From Mycolicibacterium rhodesiae (GTDB lineage Bacteria; Actinomycetota; Actinomycetes; Mycobacteriales; Mycobacteriaceae): DNA of 64,000 bases. Below, one piece after another: positions 45,262 through 54,126 of the stretch (the first letter of the stretch is position 1; each line of letters opens with the position of its first letter). Both the position numbers and the translations under genes were made by a program. The stretch covers positions 372,001 through 436,000 of the forward strand of contig NZ_MVIH01000004.1 of assembly GCF_002086695.1 (NCBI RefSeq). The letters run 5' to 3'. Under the pieces are notes generated by a model. That model saw nothing but the letters and a program-made list of their open reading frames with translations. It was not told where the DNA came from and did no database searches.

Positions 45262-46947
45262 TTGACCGCGCCGCGGGAGCGGCGTGACGATCTCCCGGTG
45301 CGCGCCGACTACCTTTTCACCAACGCCTCGGTCTTCTGTCCCGCCGGTGACGGCCCCTCCGACAGTGTCGCGGTGCATGACGGTCGGGTAGTCGCCGTCG
45401 GACGCGGTGTCGATCGCGACTTGATCGGCGCGGGCACCCAGATCGTCGACCTCGGCGGTGCGACCCTGCTGCCCGGTTTCATCGATGCCCACGTCCATCC
45501 CGTCGCCGCCGGAATGCAGGCTCTCCGTTGCGATCTGTCCACGCTTGCGCACGACCGGGCCGGCTATCGCGCGGCGCTAGCCGATTACGCGGCAGCCCAT
45601 CCCGAGGATCACGTGATCGCGGGGAGCGGGTGGTACGGCGACGCGTTCGACGGTGGTTTCCCCACCGCCGCCGATATCGACGATGTGGTCGCCGACCGCC
45701 CGGTCGTGCTGTCGAGCCACGACGGCCACGGCGTCTGGGTCAACAGCCGCGCGCTGGCCCTTGCCGGGGTCGACGCCGCCACCCCTGACCCGCCAGGGGG
45801 ACGCATCGTGCGAGACCACGACGGGAGGCCCACGGGAATGCTCGTCGAAAGCGCCGCCGATCCGCTCAACCGCCTCATCCCGCAGGTCACGCCGGAGTTC
45901 CTCCGCCGAGCTCTGCTCGAGGCGCAGCGACGGCTGCACGCCGTCGGCGTCACGAGCTGGCAGGACGCAGGCGTCGGCATTCCTGCCTTCGGCCTCACCG
46001 ATATTCTCGCGACCTACCTCGACGCCGATGCCGCCGGCGAGCTGAGGTCACGGGTGGTCGGGGCGCTGTGGTGGACGGCCGAGGCGGGGCTGGCCCAGAT
46101 GGACGAGCTTCTGGCCCGCCGCGCCGCGGCCGGGCAAGGCCGGTTCAGCGCCACGACCGTCAAAGTGATGCAGGACGGTATCTGCGAGAACTGCACGGCG
46201 GCGATGCTTGCGCCCTATCAGGGCGGCGCCTACGGCAGTGCACCGACCGGAATGTCGTTCATCGACGCGAGCGAGCTCACCGAGATCACGACTCGTCTTG
46301 CCGCCGAACGCTTTCAGATCCACATGCATGCCGTCGGCGACCGCGCCGTCCGCGAGTGTCTCGACGCGCTGGAAGCTGCCGTCCGGTCTGCACCCGAGTT
46401 CGACGGGCGACACCAGATCGCCCACCTCGACGTCGTCGACCCGAGCGACATCCCGCGATTCGGTGCGCTCGGCGTGATCGCAAACATCCAGGCATTGTGG
46501 GCGCGTCGAGACACCGAGATCGTCGAGCGCAAGCTGCCGCTGCTGGGCCCGGACCGCGCGCGGTGGCACTTCCCGTTCGGATCGTTGCAGCGGCATGGTG
46601 CGCGCCTGGCGATGGGCAGCGACTGGCCGGTGACCGACCCGAATCCGTTGTGGGCCATCCACACCGCCGTGCATCGCACAGGTACCGGCGCCGACCCGCA
46701 CGCGGTCGGCGCGGACGTGTTCGACACTCCGCTGCAGGCGCAGGAGGCCATCGGATTGCGTACCGCCCTGACGGCGTACACCGCCGGCTCGGCGTACGCC
46801 AACCATGACTCGCAGCGCGGCATCATCGCAGTCGGCAAGGTCGCCGACCTGGTCGCACTCGACGGCGACGTCTTCGGCGCCGAGGACATCGGCACCGTGC
46901 AGGTGGCGCTGACCATGGTCGGCGGCGAGGTCGTCTACCGGCGGTGA
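45262..46947 (+). CDS. YtcJ-like metal-dependent amidohydrolase
   Basis: A 561-residue amidohydrolase-superfamily enzyme. LPGFIDAHVHPVAAG supplies the first metal histidines. The carboxylated-Lys region, HMHAVGDRAVRECL, and GSDWPVTDPN complete the TIM-barrel site. It belongs to the YtcJ/NfdA-like group, which includes hydrolases of formamides and other amides. The start is TTG 45262, with GTG 45298 an alternative. It is divergent from the NCS1 transporter gene, so the two are probably functionally linked. Confidence 0.85.
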   Translation: MTAPRERRDDLPVRADYLFTNASVFCPAGDGPSDSVAVHDGRVVAVGRGVDRDLIGAGTQIVDLGGATLLPGFIDAHVHPVAAGMQALRCDLSTLAHDRAGYRAALADYAAAHPEDHVIAGSGWYGDAFDGGFPTAADIDDVVADRPVVLSSHDGHGVWVNSRALALAGVDAATPDPPGGRIVRDHDGRPTGMLVESAADPLNRLIPQVTPEFLRRALLEAQRRLHAVGVTSWQDAGVGIPAFGLTDILATYLDADAAGELRSRVVGALWWTAEAGLAQMDELLARRAAAGQGRFSATTVKVMQDGICENCTAAMLAPYQGGAYGSAPTGMSFIDASELTEITTRLAAERFQIHMHAVGDRAVRECLDALEAAVRSAPEFDGRHQIAHLDVVDPSDIPRFGALGVIANIQALWARRDTEIVERKLPLLGPDRARWHFPFGSLQRHGARLAMGSDWPVTDPNPLWAIHTAVHRTGTGADPHAVGADVFDTPLQAQEAIGLRTALTAYTAGSAYANHDSQRGIIAVGKVADLVALDGDVFGAEDIGTVQVALTMVGGEVVYRR

Positions 46948-47436
<489 letters not shown>

Positions 47437-47437
47437 G

Positions 47438-48343
47438 CTACGCGCCGAAGACCGGCAGCGGCATGCGCGACTTGGCGATCAGGTCGCTGACCACCGGGCC
47501 GAGCTCGGCGGGATCCCAGCGGGCGCCCTTGTCGATGGTCCCGCCGCGGTTCCAGCCCTCGGCCACCCGGATGATGCCGCCCTCGACCTCGAACACCTGG
47601 CCGGTGACGTCCTTGGACTCCACACTGCCGAGCCAGACCACCAGTGGCGAAACGTTCTCCGGTGCCATCGCATCGAAATCGCTGTCCTGCGTGGCCATCA
47701 TGTCGGCGAACACGGTCTCGGTCATCCGGGTACGCGCCGACGGCGCGATGGCATTGACGGTGACGCCGAAGCGGCCCATCTCGGCGGCGGCGACCAACGT
47801 CAGGGCCGCGATCCCCGCCTTCGATGCGCTGTAGGTTGCCTGCCCGACGCTGCCCTGCAGGCCGGCGCCGGAGCTGGTGTTGATGATGCGGGCATCAACG
47901 GCGTTGCCCGCCTTGGACTGCGCGCGCCAGTAAGCCCCGGCGTGCTTCATCATGGCGAAGTGCCCCTTGAGGTGCACGGCGGTCACGGCGTCGAACTCGT
48001 CCTCGGTGGCGTTGACGAACATCCGGTCCCGCACGATGCCGGCGTTGTTCACCAGCACGTCGAGTCCGCCGAATGAGTCGACGGCAGTCTGGATCAGCGC
48101 CTCGGCCTGAGCCCAGTCGGCGACGTTGGATCCGTTGGCGACGGCTTCCCCACCGGCAGCGACGATTTCGTCGACGACACCCTGCGCGGCGCTTCCACCA
48201 CCGGCCGGCGAGCCGTCGAGCCCGACCCCGATGTCGTTGACCACCACGCGCGCGCCTTCAGCTGCGAACGCCAGCGCGTGCGCCCGGCCGATGCCGCCGC
48301 CCGCTCCTGTCACGATGACGACACGGCCGTCGAGAAGTCCCAT
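47438..48343 (-). CDS. Short-chain dehydrogenase/reductase (Rv3548c-like)
   Basis: A 301-residue SDR. The cofactor loop is TGAGGGIG (12-19), NNAG is at about 92-95, and the catalytic YSASK motif occurs in GQATYSASKAGIAAL. Extra C-terminal residues after FEVEGGIIRVAEG resemble the 3-hydroxyacyl-CoA dehydrogenase branch of peroxisomal type 2 multifunctional enzymes. It is 13 bases downstream of another SDR gene, in the same direction. A steroid-derived hydroxyacyl-CoA is the plausible substrate. Confidence 0.86.
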   Translation of the reverse strand: MGLLDGRVVIVTGAGGGIGRAHALAFAAEGARVVVNDIGVGLDGSPAGGGSAAQGVVDEIVAAGGEAVANGSNVADWAQAEALIQTAVDSFGGLDVLVNNAGIVRDRMFVNATEDEFDAVTAVHLKGHFAMMKHAGAYWRAQSKAGNAVDARIINTSSGAGLQGSVGQATYSASKAGIAALTLVAAAEMGRFGVTVNAIAPSARTRMTETVFADMMATQDSDFDAMAPENVSPLVVWLGSVESKDVTGQVFEVEGGIIRVAEGWNRGGTIDKGARWDPAELGPVVSDLIAKSRMPLPVFGA

Positions 48344-48356
48344 TTACGTTGTCTCC

Positions 48357-49136
48357 TTATTTGATGTCGGCAGTGGTGGTCGACAGGTAGTGCGGCGGTT
48401 CCCCGCCGCCGTGCACCTCCAGCGACGCACCGCTGATGTAGGACGCCGCCGGTGAGGCGAGAAATGCGGTGGCCCAACCGATATCCTCAGGTTTGGCCAG
48501 CCTGCCCAGCGGCACGTTCTTAGAGATCGCGGCGATCGATTCGGCGTCGCCGTAGAAGAGCTCGGATTGCTCGGTTTCGACCATGCCGACGACGACGGAG
48601 TTGACCCGGACCTTGGGCGCCCATTCCACGGCGAGCGTGGTGGTCATGTTCTCCATGCCGGCCTTGGCCGCTCCGTACGCGACGGTGCCCGGCGTCGGCC
48701 GCCGGCCGCTCACGCTGGTGATGTTGATGATCGAGCCACCGGAGTCCTGGGCCTGCATCACCGCATTGGCGTGCTGCGAGACTGACAGCGCACCAAGGAG
48801 ATTGAGCTCCACGATCTTGGTGCTGAATTTCGCCGAGGCGTCGGCCGCGAGTACATAGGGTGAGCCGCCCGCGTTGTTGACGACGACGTCGAGGCGCCCG
48901 TGGTCGGCGACGATCCCGTCGATGAGAGCTTTGACGGCCTCGTCGTCGCGGATGTCGCATGCCCTGAACTCGTACGGCGACCCGTCGACCGGACGCCGCG
49001 CACACGTGATGACGGTGGCGCCCTGCGCGGCGAAGACGGCGCTGATTCCGGCGCCCACACCCCGCACACCGCCTGTCACCAGGACGACAGAGGCGCGCAA
49101 TTGCAGGTTGATACCGCTGTCAGCCGCTTCGGTCAC
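48357..49136 (-). CDS. Short-chain dehydrogenase/reductase (Rv3549c-like)
   Basis: A 259-residue classical SDR. TGGVRGVGAGIS is the nucleotide-binding turn, NNAGG the structural motif, and Ser/Tyr/Lys residues occur in NITSVSGRRPTPGTVAYGAAK. The start GTG 49136 lies 15 bases from the KstR2 box at 49151-49166. It is first of two SDR genes and divergent from echA20. Membership in the KstR2 regulon fits a role in C/D-ring catabolism, but the reaction is unassigned. Confidence 0.86.
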   Translation of the reverse strand: MTEAADSGINLQLRASVVLVTGGVRGVGAGISAVFAAQGATVITCARRPVDGSPYEFRACDIRDDEAVKALIDGIVADHGRLDVVVNNAGGSPYVLAADASAKFSTKIVELNLLGALSVSQHANAVMQAQDSGGSIINITSVSGRRPTPGTVAYGAAKAGMENMTTTLAVEWAPKVRVNSVVVGMVETEQSELFYGDAESIAAISKNVPLGRLAKPEDIGWATAFLASPAASYISGASLEVHGGGEPPHYLSTTTADIK

Positions 49137-49150
49137 TGTGCTAGCGTACC

Positions 49151-49166
49151 AAGCAAGTGCTTGCTT
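49151..49166. promoter_or_regulatory. KstR2 operator between the SDR operon and echA20
   Basis: AAGCAAGTGCTTGCTT is a perfect AAGCAAG-N2-CTTGCTT palindrome, the KstR2 consensus. It lies between the divergent SDR pair and the echA20-ipdABC operon. KstR2 is released by HIP-CoA. Confidence 0.92.
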
Positions 49167-49204
49167 AGGTATTCACCCCGTCAGGAAGTGGCCCAGGTAT
49201 CCCG

Positions 49205-49963
49205 ATGACCATCACCACCAGCACCGTTGAGCCGGGCATCGTCGCCGTCACGGTGAACTACCCGCCCGTCAACGCGATCCCCTCCCGCGGCTGGTTCGAG
49301 CTCGGTGACGCCATCACCGCAGCAGGCCGCGACATGAACACCCACGTGGTGATCCTTCGCGCGGAGGGCCGCGGCTTCAACGCCGGTGTCGACATCAAGG
49401 AGATGCAGAACACCGAAGGGTTCACCGCACTGATCGACGCCAACCGCGGGTGCTTCCACGCGTTCAAGGCCGTCTATGAATGCGAGGTTCCGGTGATCGC
49501 CGCCGTCAACGGATTCTGTGTCGGCGGCGGCATCGGACTTGTCGGCAACTCCGATGTGATCGTCGCCTCCGATGACGCGAAGTTCGGCCTCCCCGAAGTG
49601 GAACGCGGCGCCCTCGGTGCGGCCACCCACCTGTCGCGGCTGGTGCCCCAGCACATGATGCGCCGACTGTTCTTCACCGCCGCCACCGTGAGCGCCGAGA
49701 CTCTGCATCACTTCGGGTCGGTGCACGAGGTGGTGCCCCGCGCCGACCTCGACGAGGCAGCACTGCGGGTGGCCCGCGACATCGCATCCAAGGACACCCG
49801 GGTGATCCGCGCCGCCAAGGAGGCGCTGAACTTCATCGACGTCCAACCGGTCAATGCGCGCTACCGGATGGAGCAGGGCTTCACGTTCGAACTGAACCTG
49901 GCCGGCGTCTCCGACGAGCACCGTGACGCGTTCGCCGGAACCTCGAAGGGCGAGAAGGCATGA
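49205..49963 (+). CDS. echA20: EchA20, crotonase-family ring-D hydrolase
   Basis: A 252-residue crotonase-fold enzyme. Oxyanion-hole residues are in FNAGVDIKEM and VNGFCVGGGIGLVG, with a catalytic glutamate candidate in LPEVERGALGA. Published work on the M. tuberculosis homologue assigns hydrolytic opening of ring D in the late C/D pathway. It is first of the operon echA20-ipdA-ipdB-ipdC and overlaps ipdA by four bases. The KstR2 box is 38 bases upstream. Confidence 0.92.
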   Translation: MTITTSTVEPGIVAVTVNYPPVNAIPSRGWFELGDAITAAGRDMNTHVVILRAEGRGFNAGVDIKEMQNTEGFTALIDANRGCFHAFKAVYECEVPVIAAVNGFCVGGGIGLVGNSDVIVASDDAKFGLPEVERGALGAATHLSRLVPQHMMRRLFFTAATVSAETLHHFGSVHEVVPRADLDEAALRVARDIASKDTRVIRAAKEALNFIDVQPVNARYRMEQGFTFELNLAGVSDEHRDAFAGTSKGEKA

Positions 49964-50847
49964 GCGATAAGCAAACAACTCTCGACGAGGCCGTTGCCGT
50001 CGTCGAAAGCGGGATGACGATCGGCATCGGCGGCTGGGGTTCGCGGCGCAAGCCGATGGCCCTCGTGCGCGCCTTGCTGCGCACCGACGTCACCAACCTG
50101 ACCGTCGTCACCTACGGCGGCCCCGACCTCGGCCTGCTCTGCTCGGCAGGCAAGGTCAAGCGCGTCTACTACGGCTTCGTGTCGTTGGACTCACCACCGT
50201 TCTACGACCCGTGGTTCGCCAAGGCCCGCACGACGGGTGCCATCGAGGCACGCGAGATGGACGAGGGCATGCTGCGCTGCGGTCTGCAGGCAGCGGCCCA
50301 GCGATTGCCGTTCCTGCCGATTCGCGCCGGGCTGGGCAGCGACGTCCGGGCATTCTGGGGCGACGAGCTCAAGACCGTCAAGTCCCCCTACCCGACCAAT
50401 GGTGGTTACGAGGAACTCGTCGCGATGCCCGCGCTGAACCTCGACGTTGCGTTGGTGCACCTCAATCTCGGTGATGCACAGGGCAATGCCGCGTACACGG
50501 GCATCGACCCCTACTTCGACGATCTGTTCCTGATGTCGGCGCAGAAGCGGGTCATGTCGGTGGAGAAGGTGGTGCCGACCGACGAGCTGGTGAAATCTGT
50601 TCCGGTGCAGGCATTGCTGATCAACCGGATGATGGTCGACAGCGTGGTAGAGGCGCCCGGCGGCGCACACTTTACCACCGCAGAGCCCGACTACCGTCGC
50701 GACGAGAAGTTCCAGCGCCACTATGCAGAGGCCGCTGCATCCGATGAGACCTGGGCCGAGTTCGTCAAGACGTATCTGTCCGGCAGCGAGGCGGATTACC
50801 AAGCCGCAGTGCGCAAGTTCAAGGAAGACTTGGAGGCCTCGAAGTGA
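49960..50847 (+). CDS. ipdA: IpdA, subunit of C-ring CoA hydrolase (CoA-transferase fold)
   Basis: A 295-residue class I CoA-transferase-like subunit. GMTIGIGGWGSRRKPMALVRA is the CoA-binding start of the fold, and HLNLGDAQGNAAYTG is conserved. With IpdB it hydrolyses the remaining C ring of COCHEA-CoA, instead of transferring CoA. It overlaps both echA20 and ipdB by four bases. Confidence 0.93.
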   Translation: MSDKQTTLDEAVAVVESGMTIGIGGWGSRRKPMALVRALLRTDVTNLTVVTYGGPDLGLLCSAGKVKRVYYGFVSLDSPPFYDPWFAKARTTGAIEAREMDEGMLRCGLQAAAQRLPFLPIRAGLGSDVRAFWGDELKTVKSPYPTNGGYEELVAMPALNLDVALVHLNLGDAQGNAAYTGIDPYFDDLFLMSAQKRVMSVEKVVPTDELVKSVPVQALLINRMMVDSVVEAPGGAHFTTAEPDYRRDEKFQRHYAEAAASDETWAEFVKTYLSGSEADYQAAVRKFKEDLEASK

Positions 50848-51590
50848 TCTCCGCGACCCGCGCCGAGGTGTGCGCCGTCGCCTGTGCCGAATTGTTCCGT
50901 GACGCAGGTGAAATCATGGTCAGCCCGATGGCCAACATGGTGTCGATCGGTGCGCGGCTGGCCCGGCTGACGTTCTCCCCCGACATCCTGCTGACCGATG
51001 GTGAAGCGCGCATCCTCGCCGATACGCCGGCGATGGGTGCCACCGGAGCGATCGAAGGCTGGATGCCGTTCGGCCGCGTCTTCGAGACGCTCGCCTGGGG
51101 ACGCCGCCATGTGGTGATGGGCGCCAACCAGATCGACCGCTACGGCAACCAGAACCTGTCCGCCTTCGGTCCGCTGCAGCATCCGACCCGCCAGATGTTC
51201 GGCGTACGCGGCGCGCCCGGCAACACGATCAACCACGCCACCAGCTACTGGGTTGGCAACCACTCCAAGCGGGTGTTCGGCGAGAGCGTGGACATCGTCT
51301 CCGGGATCGGCTGGGACAAGGTCGATCCCGACAATCCGGCCTATCGCTTCATGAACGTCTACCGGGTCGTGACCAACCTCGGCGTGTTCGACTTCAACGG
51401 ACCCGACCATCAGATGCGGGCGGTGTCACTGCATCCCGGCGTGGAGCCCGATCAGGTCGCCGAGAACACCTCGTTCGAGGTGCACGGCCTTGGGGAGGCG
51501 GAGACGTCCCGGCTTCCCTCCGGCGAGGAGCAGAAGCTGCTGCACGAGGTCATCGACCCGAAGGCACTGAGGGACCGAGAGGTTAAGTAG
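50844..51590 (+). CDS. ipdB: IpdB, subunit of C-ring CoA hydrolase
   Basis: A 248-residue CoA-transferase-fold partner of IpdA. MVSPMANMVSIGARLARLTF and MGANQIDRYGNQNLSAFGPL match the beta subunit. It lacks the usual SENG motif of CoA-transferases, as expected for IpdB hydrolases. The ATG-like GTG start at 50844 overlaps the ipdA stop. Located between ipdA and ipdC, six bases before the latter. Confidence 0.93.
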   Translation: MISATRAEVCAVACAELFRDAGEIMVSPMANMVSIGARLARLTFSPDILLTDGEARILADTPAMGATGAIEGWMPFGRVFETLAWGRRHVVMGANQIDRYGNQNLSAFGPLQHPTRQMFGVRGAPGNTINHATSYWVGNHSKRVFGESVDIVSGIGWDKVDPDNPAYRFMNVYRVVTNLGVFDFNGPDHQMRAVSLHPGVEPDQVAENTSFEVHGLGEAETSRLPSGEEQKLLHEVIDPKALRDREVK

Positions 51591-51596
51591 CAGAGA

Positions 51597-52661
51597 ATGA
51601 CCGCACACCTGAAGACCCCGCTGACCGAACTGATCGGCATCGAACATCCCGTCGTGCAGACCGGCATGGGCTGGGTCGCCGGTGCGCGGCTGGTGTCGGC
51701 CACCTCCAACGCAGGCGGCCTCGGCATCCTGGCATCGGCCACGATGACGATCGACGAGCTGGCAACGGCTATCAAGAAGGTGAAAGCGGCCACCGACAAA
51801 CCGTTTGGCGTCAACATCCGCGCCGACGGCGCCGACGCCGGCGACCGGGTCGACCTGATGATCCGGGAGGGCGTCAAGGTGGCGTCGTTCGCCCTGGCCC
51901 CCAAGCAGGAACTGATCGCGAAGCTCAAAGAGGCCGGCTCCGTGGTGATTCCGTCGGTCGGCGCGGCCAAGCATGCCCGTAAGGTGGCCGGCTGGGGTGC
52001 AGACGCGGTGATCGTGCAGGGCGGCGAGGGCGGCGGCCACACCGGCCCAGTCGCCACCACACTGCTACTCCCCTCGGTGCTCGACGCCGTCGACATTCCG
52101 GTGATCGCCGCCGGTGGTTTCTTCGACGGACGCGGTCTGGCCGCGGCGCTGTCCTACGGCGCGGCGGGTGTGGCGATGGGAACCCGGTTCCTGCTGACCT
52201 CGGATTCGACTGTGCCCGAGGAGATCAAGCAGCGTTACCTCAAGGCCGCCCTGGACGGCACCGTGGTGTCCACCCGGGTCGACGGCATGCCGCACCGGGT
52301 GCTGCGCACCGAACTCGTCGAGAAACTCGAGAGCGGCTCACCCATTCGCGGTTTCACCGCCGCCGCGCGCAATGCGGCCAAGTTCAAGAAGATGTCTCAG
52401 ATGACATGGGCGGGGATGATCCGCGACGGTCTGGCGATGCGGCACGGTAAGGACCTCACCTGGTCGCAGGTGCTGATGGCCGCCAACACCCCGATGCTGC
52501 TGAAGGCCGGGCTGGTCGAAGGCAACACCGAGGCGGGTGTGCTGGCCTCCGGGCAGGTTGCCGGGATCATCGAGAATCTGCCGTCGTGCGCCGAGCTGGT
52601 CGACACCATCGTCGCCGATGCCGTCAAACACTTGCAGTCGGCCAGCTCCTACATCAAGTAA
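51597..52661 (+). CDS. ipdC: IpdC, FMN-dependent dehydrogenase of the nitronate monooxygenase fold
   Basis: A 354-residue TIM-barrel flavoprotein. GGLGILAS, VIVQGGEGGGHTG and the phosphate-binding VIAAGGFFDGRGLAAALSYG resemble nitronate monooxygenase/2-nitropropane dioxygenase proteins. In steroid degraders IpdC acts on hydroxylated C/D-ring CoA intermediates before ring D opening. It ends the echA20-ipdABC operon; the next gene begins 43 bases later in an AT-rich region. Confidence 0.92.
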   Translation: MTAHLKTPLTELIGIEHPVVQTGMGWVAGARLVSATSNAGGLGILASATMTIDELATAIKKVKAATDKPFGVNIRADGADAGDRVDLMIREGVKVASFALAPKQELIAKLKEAGSVVIPSVGAAKHARKVAGWGADAVIVQGGEGGGHTGPVATTLLLPSVLDAVDIPVIAAGGFFDGRGLAAALSYGAAGVAMGTRFLLTSDSTVPEEIKQRYLKAALDGTVVSTRVDGMPHRVLRTELVEKLESGSPIRGFTAAARNAAKFKKMSQMTWAGMIRDGLAMRHGKDLTWSQVLMAANTPMLLKAGLVEGNTEAGVLASGQVAGIIENLPSCAELVDTIVADAVKHLQSASSYIK

Positions 52662-52670
52662 AGCTATCTG

Positions 52671-52732
52671 CTTCATTTTGATAAAATGAAGCTATAGTCT
52701 TCATATGACTGAAGTGAAGACTATAGCTTCAT
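52671..52732. promoter_or_regulatory. Nested inverted repeats with the satD start codon in the loop
   Basis: First hairpin: CTTCATTTT (52671-52679) and AAAATGAAG (52683-52691) around GAT. Second: perfect 18-bp arms at 52686-52703 (ATGAAGCTATAGTCTTCA) and 52715-52732 (TGAAGACTATAGCTTCAT), with an 11-nt loop TATGACTGAAG that contains the satD ATG. Six CTTCA/TGAAG half-sites occur in 62 bp. The stretch is AT-rich compared with its surroundings. It could be a repressor operator, an RNA switch, or both. Confidence 0.85.
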
Positions 52733-53346
52733 CATCTCGGGCGGCTCTGATCGGCGACGTCGTCGACTCCCGCCATGCCGCCGACCGCGCGGACCTGCAT
52801 CGACGCGTGACTCACGCGCTCGGCGAAGTCGCGGTGGGCCCTCCCGCATTCACAGTCGGGGACGAATTCCAGGGCAGCTATCCGACCGTCGGAGCCGCGA
52901 TCGATGCCGCGCTGACCGTGCGCCTGGCGCTCGATCCCGACATCGACGTGCGTTTCGGTATCGGCTGGGGCGAGATGACTGTGCTCGACTCCGACACCGG
53001 CATTCAGGACGGCCCCGGCTGGTGGTCGGCGCGAGAAGCCATCGAGTGGACGGCGGCCGCTCAGCAGCAACCTGCACTCGCGACGGTGCGCACCGCCTAC
53101 CGCCGCCACGGCGACGCCGGGCCCGACCCCGACGCCGTCAATGCCGCCCTGTTGTGTCGGGACCACCTGCTTGGATCGATAGATGCCCGGTCGCTTCGGC
53201 TCCTGCGGGGACTGCTCGACCACAAGACGAAGAAGGAACTGGCAGCCATGGAAGGCATCAGTGCATCGGCGGTGTCCCAGCGAACCGCGCGCGATGGACT
53301 GGATCTGCTGGTGCTGGCGTCCGAGCATCTGAGGGCGATCCGGTGA
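52705..53346 (+). CDS. SatD-family protein with C-terminal helix-turn-helix
   Basis: A 213-residue protein. The N-terminal part (ALIGDVVDSRHAADRADLHR, VGDEFQGSYP, RFGIGWGEM) resembles the SatD family, which has a nucleotidyl-cyclase-like core. The C-terminal part (about 165-210: LLRGLLDHKTKKELAAMEG, ASAVSQRTARDG) fits an HTH. Its ATG lies in a hairpin loop, and the first 9 codons form the right arm. It is coupled to the DUF3307 membrane protein by a GTGA overlap. The function of SatD in bacteria is poorly understood; the HTH suggests self-regulation. Confidence 0.75.
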   Translation: MTEVKTIASSSRAALIGDVVDSRHAADRADLHRRVTHALGEVAVGPPAFTVGDEFQGSYPTVGAAIDAALTVRLALDPDIDVRFGIGWGEMTVLDSDTGIQDGPGWWSAREAIEWTAAAQQQPALATVRTAYRRHGDAGPDPDAVNAALLCRDHLLGSIDARSLRLLRGLLDHKTKKELAAMEGISASAVSQRTARDGLDLLVLASEHLRAIR

Positions 53347-54080
53347 GCGGTATCGCCGTCTTCCTGATCGCGGTCGGTTGTGCCGACAGCCTGCGCAGGT
53401 TGACGCGACTCCGGTGGCCGGCCGTCGCCATCGGCCCGGTCGTCGCGGTGATCACGGCCGCGCTGTGCGGACTGCTGCATCTTGGTGATCTGGTCCTCGT
53501 CGGCATCGCCGCGGCGGCCTCGGTGGCGTGGGAGCTGTCGTGCACCCGCGCCGAGCGGGCCGGAGGCCGCTGGCAAGTGGCGCCGTTGGTGTTGTTCGGC
53601 GCCGTGCTGGCGGTGCTGATCCTGCTATCCGGATTGGGTTCGCCGGTGGCAGGCCCGGCCAAGGCCTGGCTCGGGTGGGCCCCGGTGACCGCGACCGATC
53701 CGACCCGAATCATGTTGGTGGTCGGCGTGATTCTGCTGCAGCTCGTGACAGGTAATCAACTGGTCCGTCTTCTGCTGGGGTCGGTGGGCTCGGTCAAGCC
53801 CGCCGGCCAGCCGCAGCCGTCCGACAAGTTGAAGGGCGGGCGGCTATTGGGGCCGATGGAACGGTTGTTGATCGTGGGGCTGGCCCTGGCCGGGCAGCTG
53901 GCCGCCGCGACCGCGGTGGTGGCCGCCAAGAGCATCATCCGGTTTCCGGAGATCAACGCCCAGAAGGCCAGGGAGAACGGCGGAATCGGAATCGACGATG
54001 TGACCGAGTACTTTCTGGTGGGCAGTTTCGCCAGCTGGATTGTGGCGCTCGGCGGCCTCGCTCTGACCGCTCTCGGTTAG
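53343..54080 (+). CDS. DUF3307-type integral membrane protein, SatD partner
   Basis: A 245-residue membrane protein starting at GTG 53343 in the satD stop. About six hydrophobic segments are visible (roughly 3-15, 23-60, 78-98, 120-145, 175-198, 222-244). The cytoplasmic AAKSIIRFPEINAQ and EYFLVGSFASWIVALGG segments match DUF3307 proteins, which usually follow a satD gene. The pair is widespread in bacteria with unknown function. It sits within KstR2-regulated genes but lacks a KstR2 box. Confidence 0.75.
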   Translation: MSGIAVFLIAVGCADSLRRLTRLRWPAVAIGPVVAVITAALCGLLHLGDLVLVGIAAAASVAWELSCTRAERAGGRWQVAPLVLFGAVLAVLILLSGLGSPVAGPAKAWLGWAPVTATDPTRIMLVVGVILLQLVTGNQLVRLLLGSVGSVKPAGQPQPSDKLKGGRLLGPMERLLIVGLALAGQLAAATAVVAAKSIIRFPEINAQKARENGGIGIDDVTEYFLVGSFASWIVALGGLALTALG

Positions 54081-54126
54081 CCGAATCGTCGTCGCGGACC
54101 GGCGCCGGCGTCATACGTTGTGCACC

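Noticed and set aside
52671-52732. Intrinsic terminator of the ipdC operon
   Set aside because: The second hairpin contains the satD ATG and right-arm codons, and no U tract follows; the first overlapping hairpin is AT-rich and may still act weakly, but the operator view fits better.
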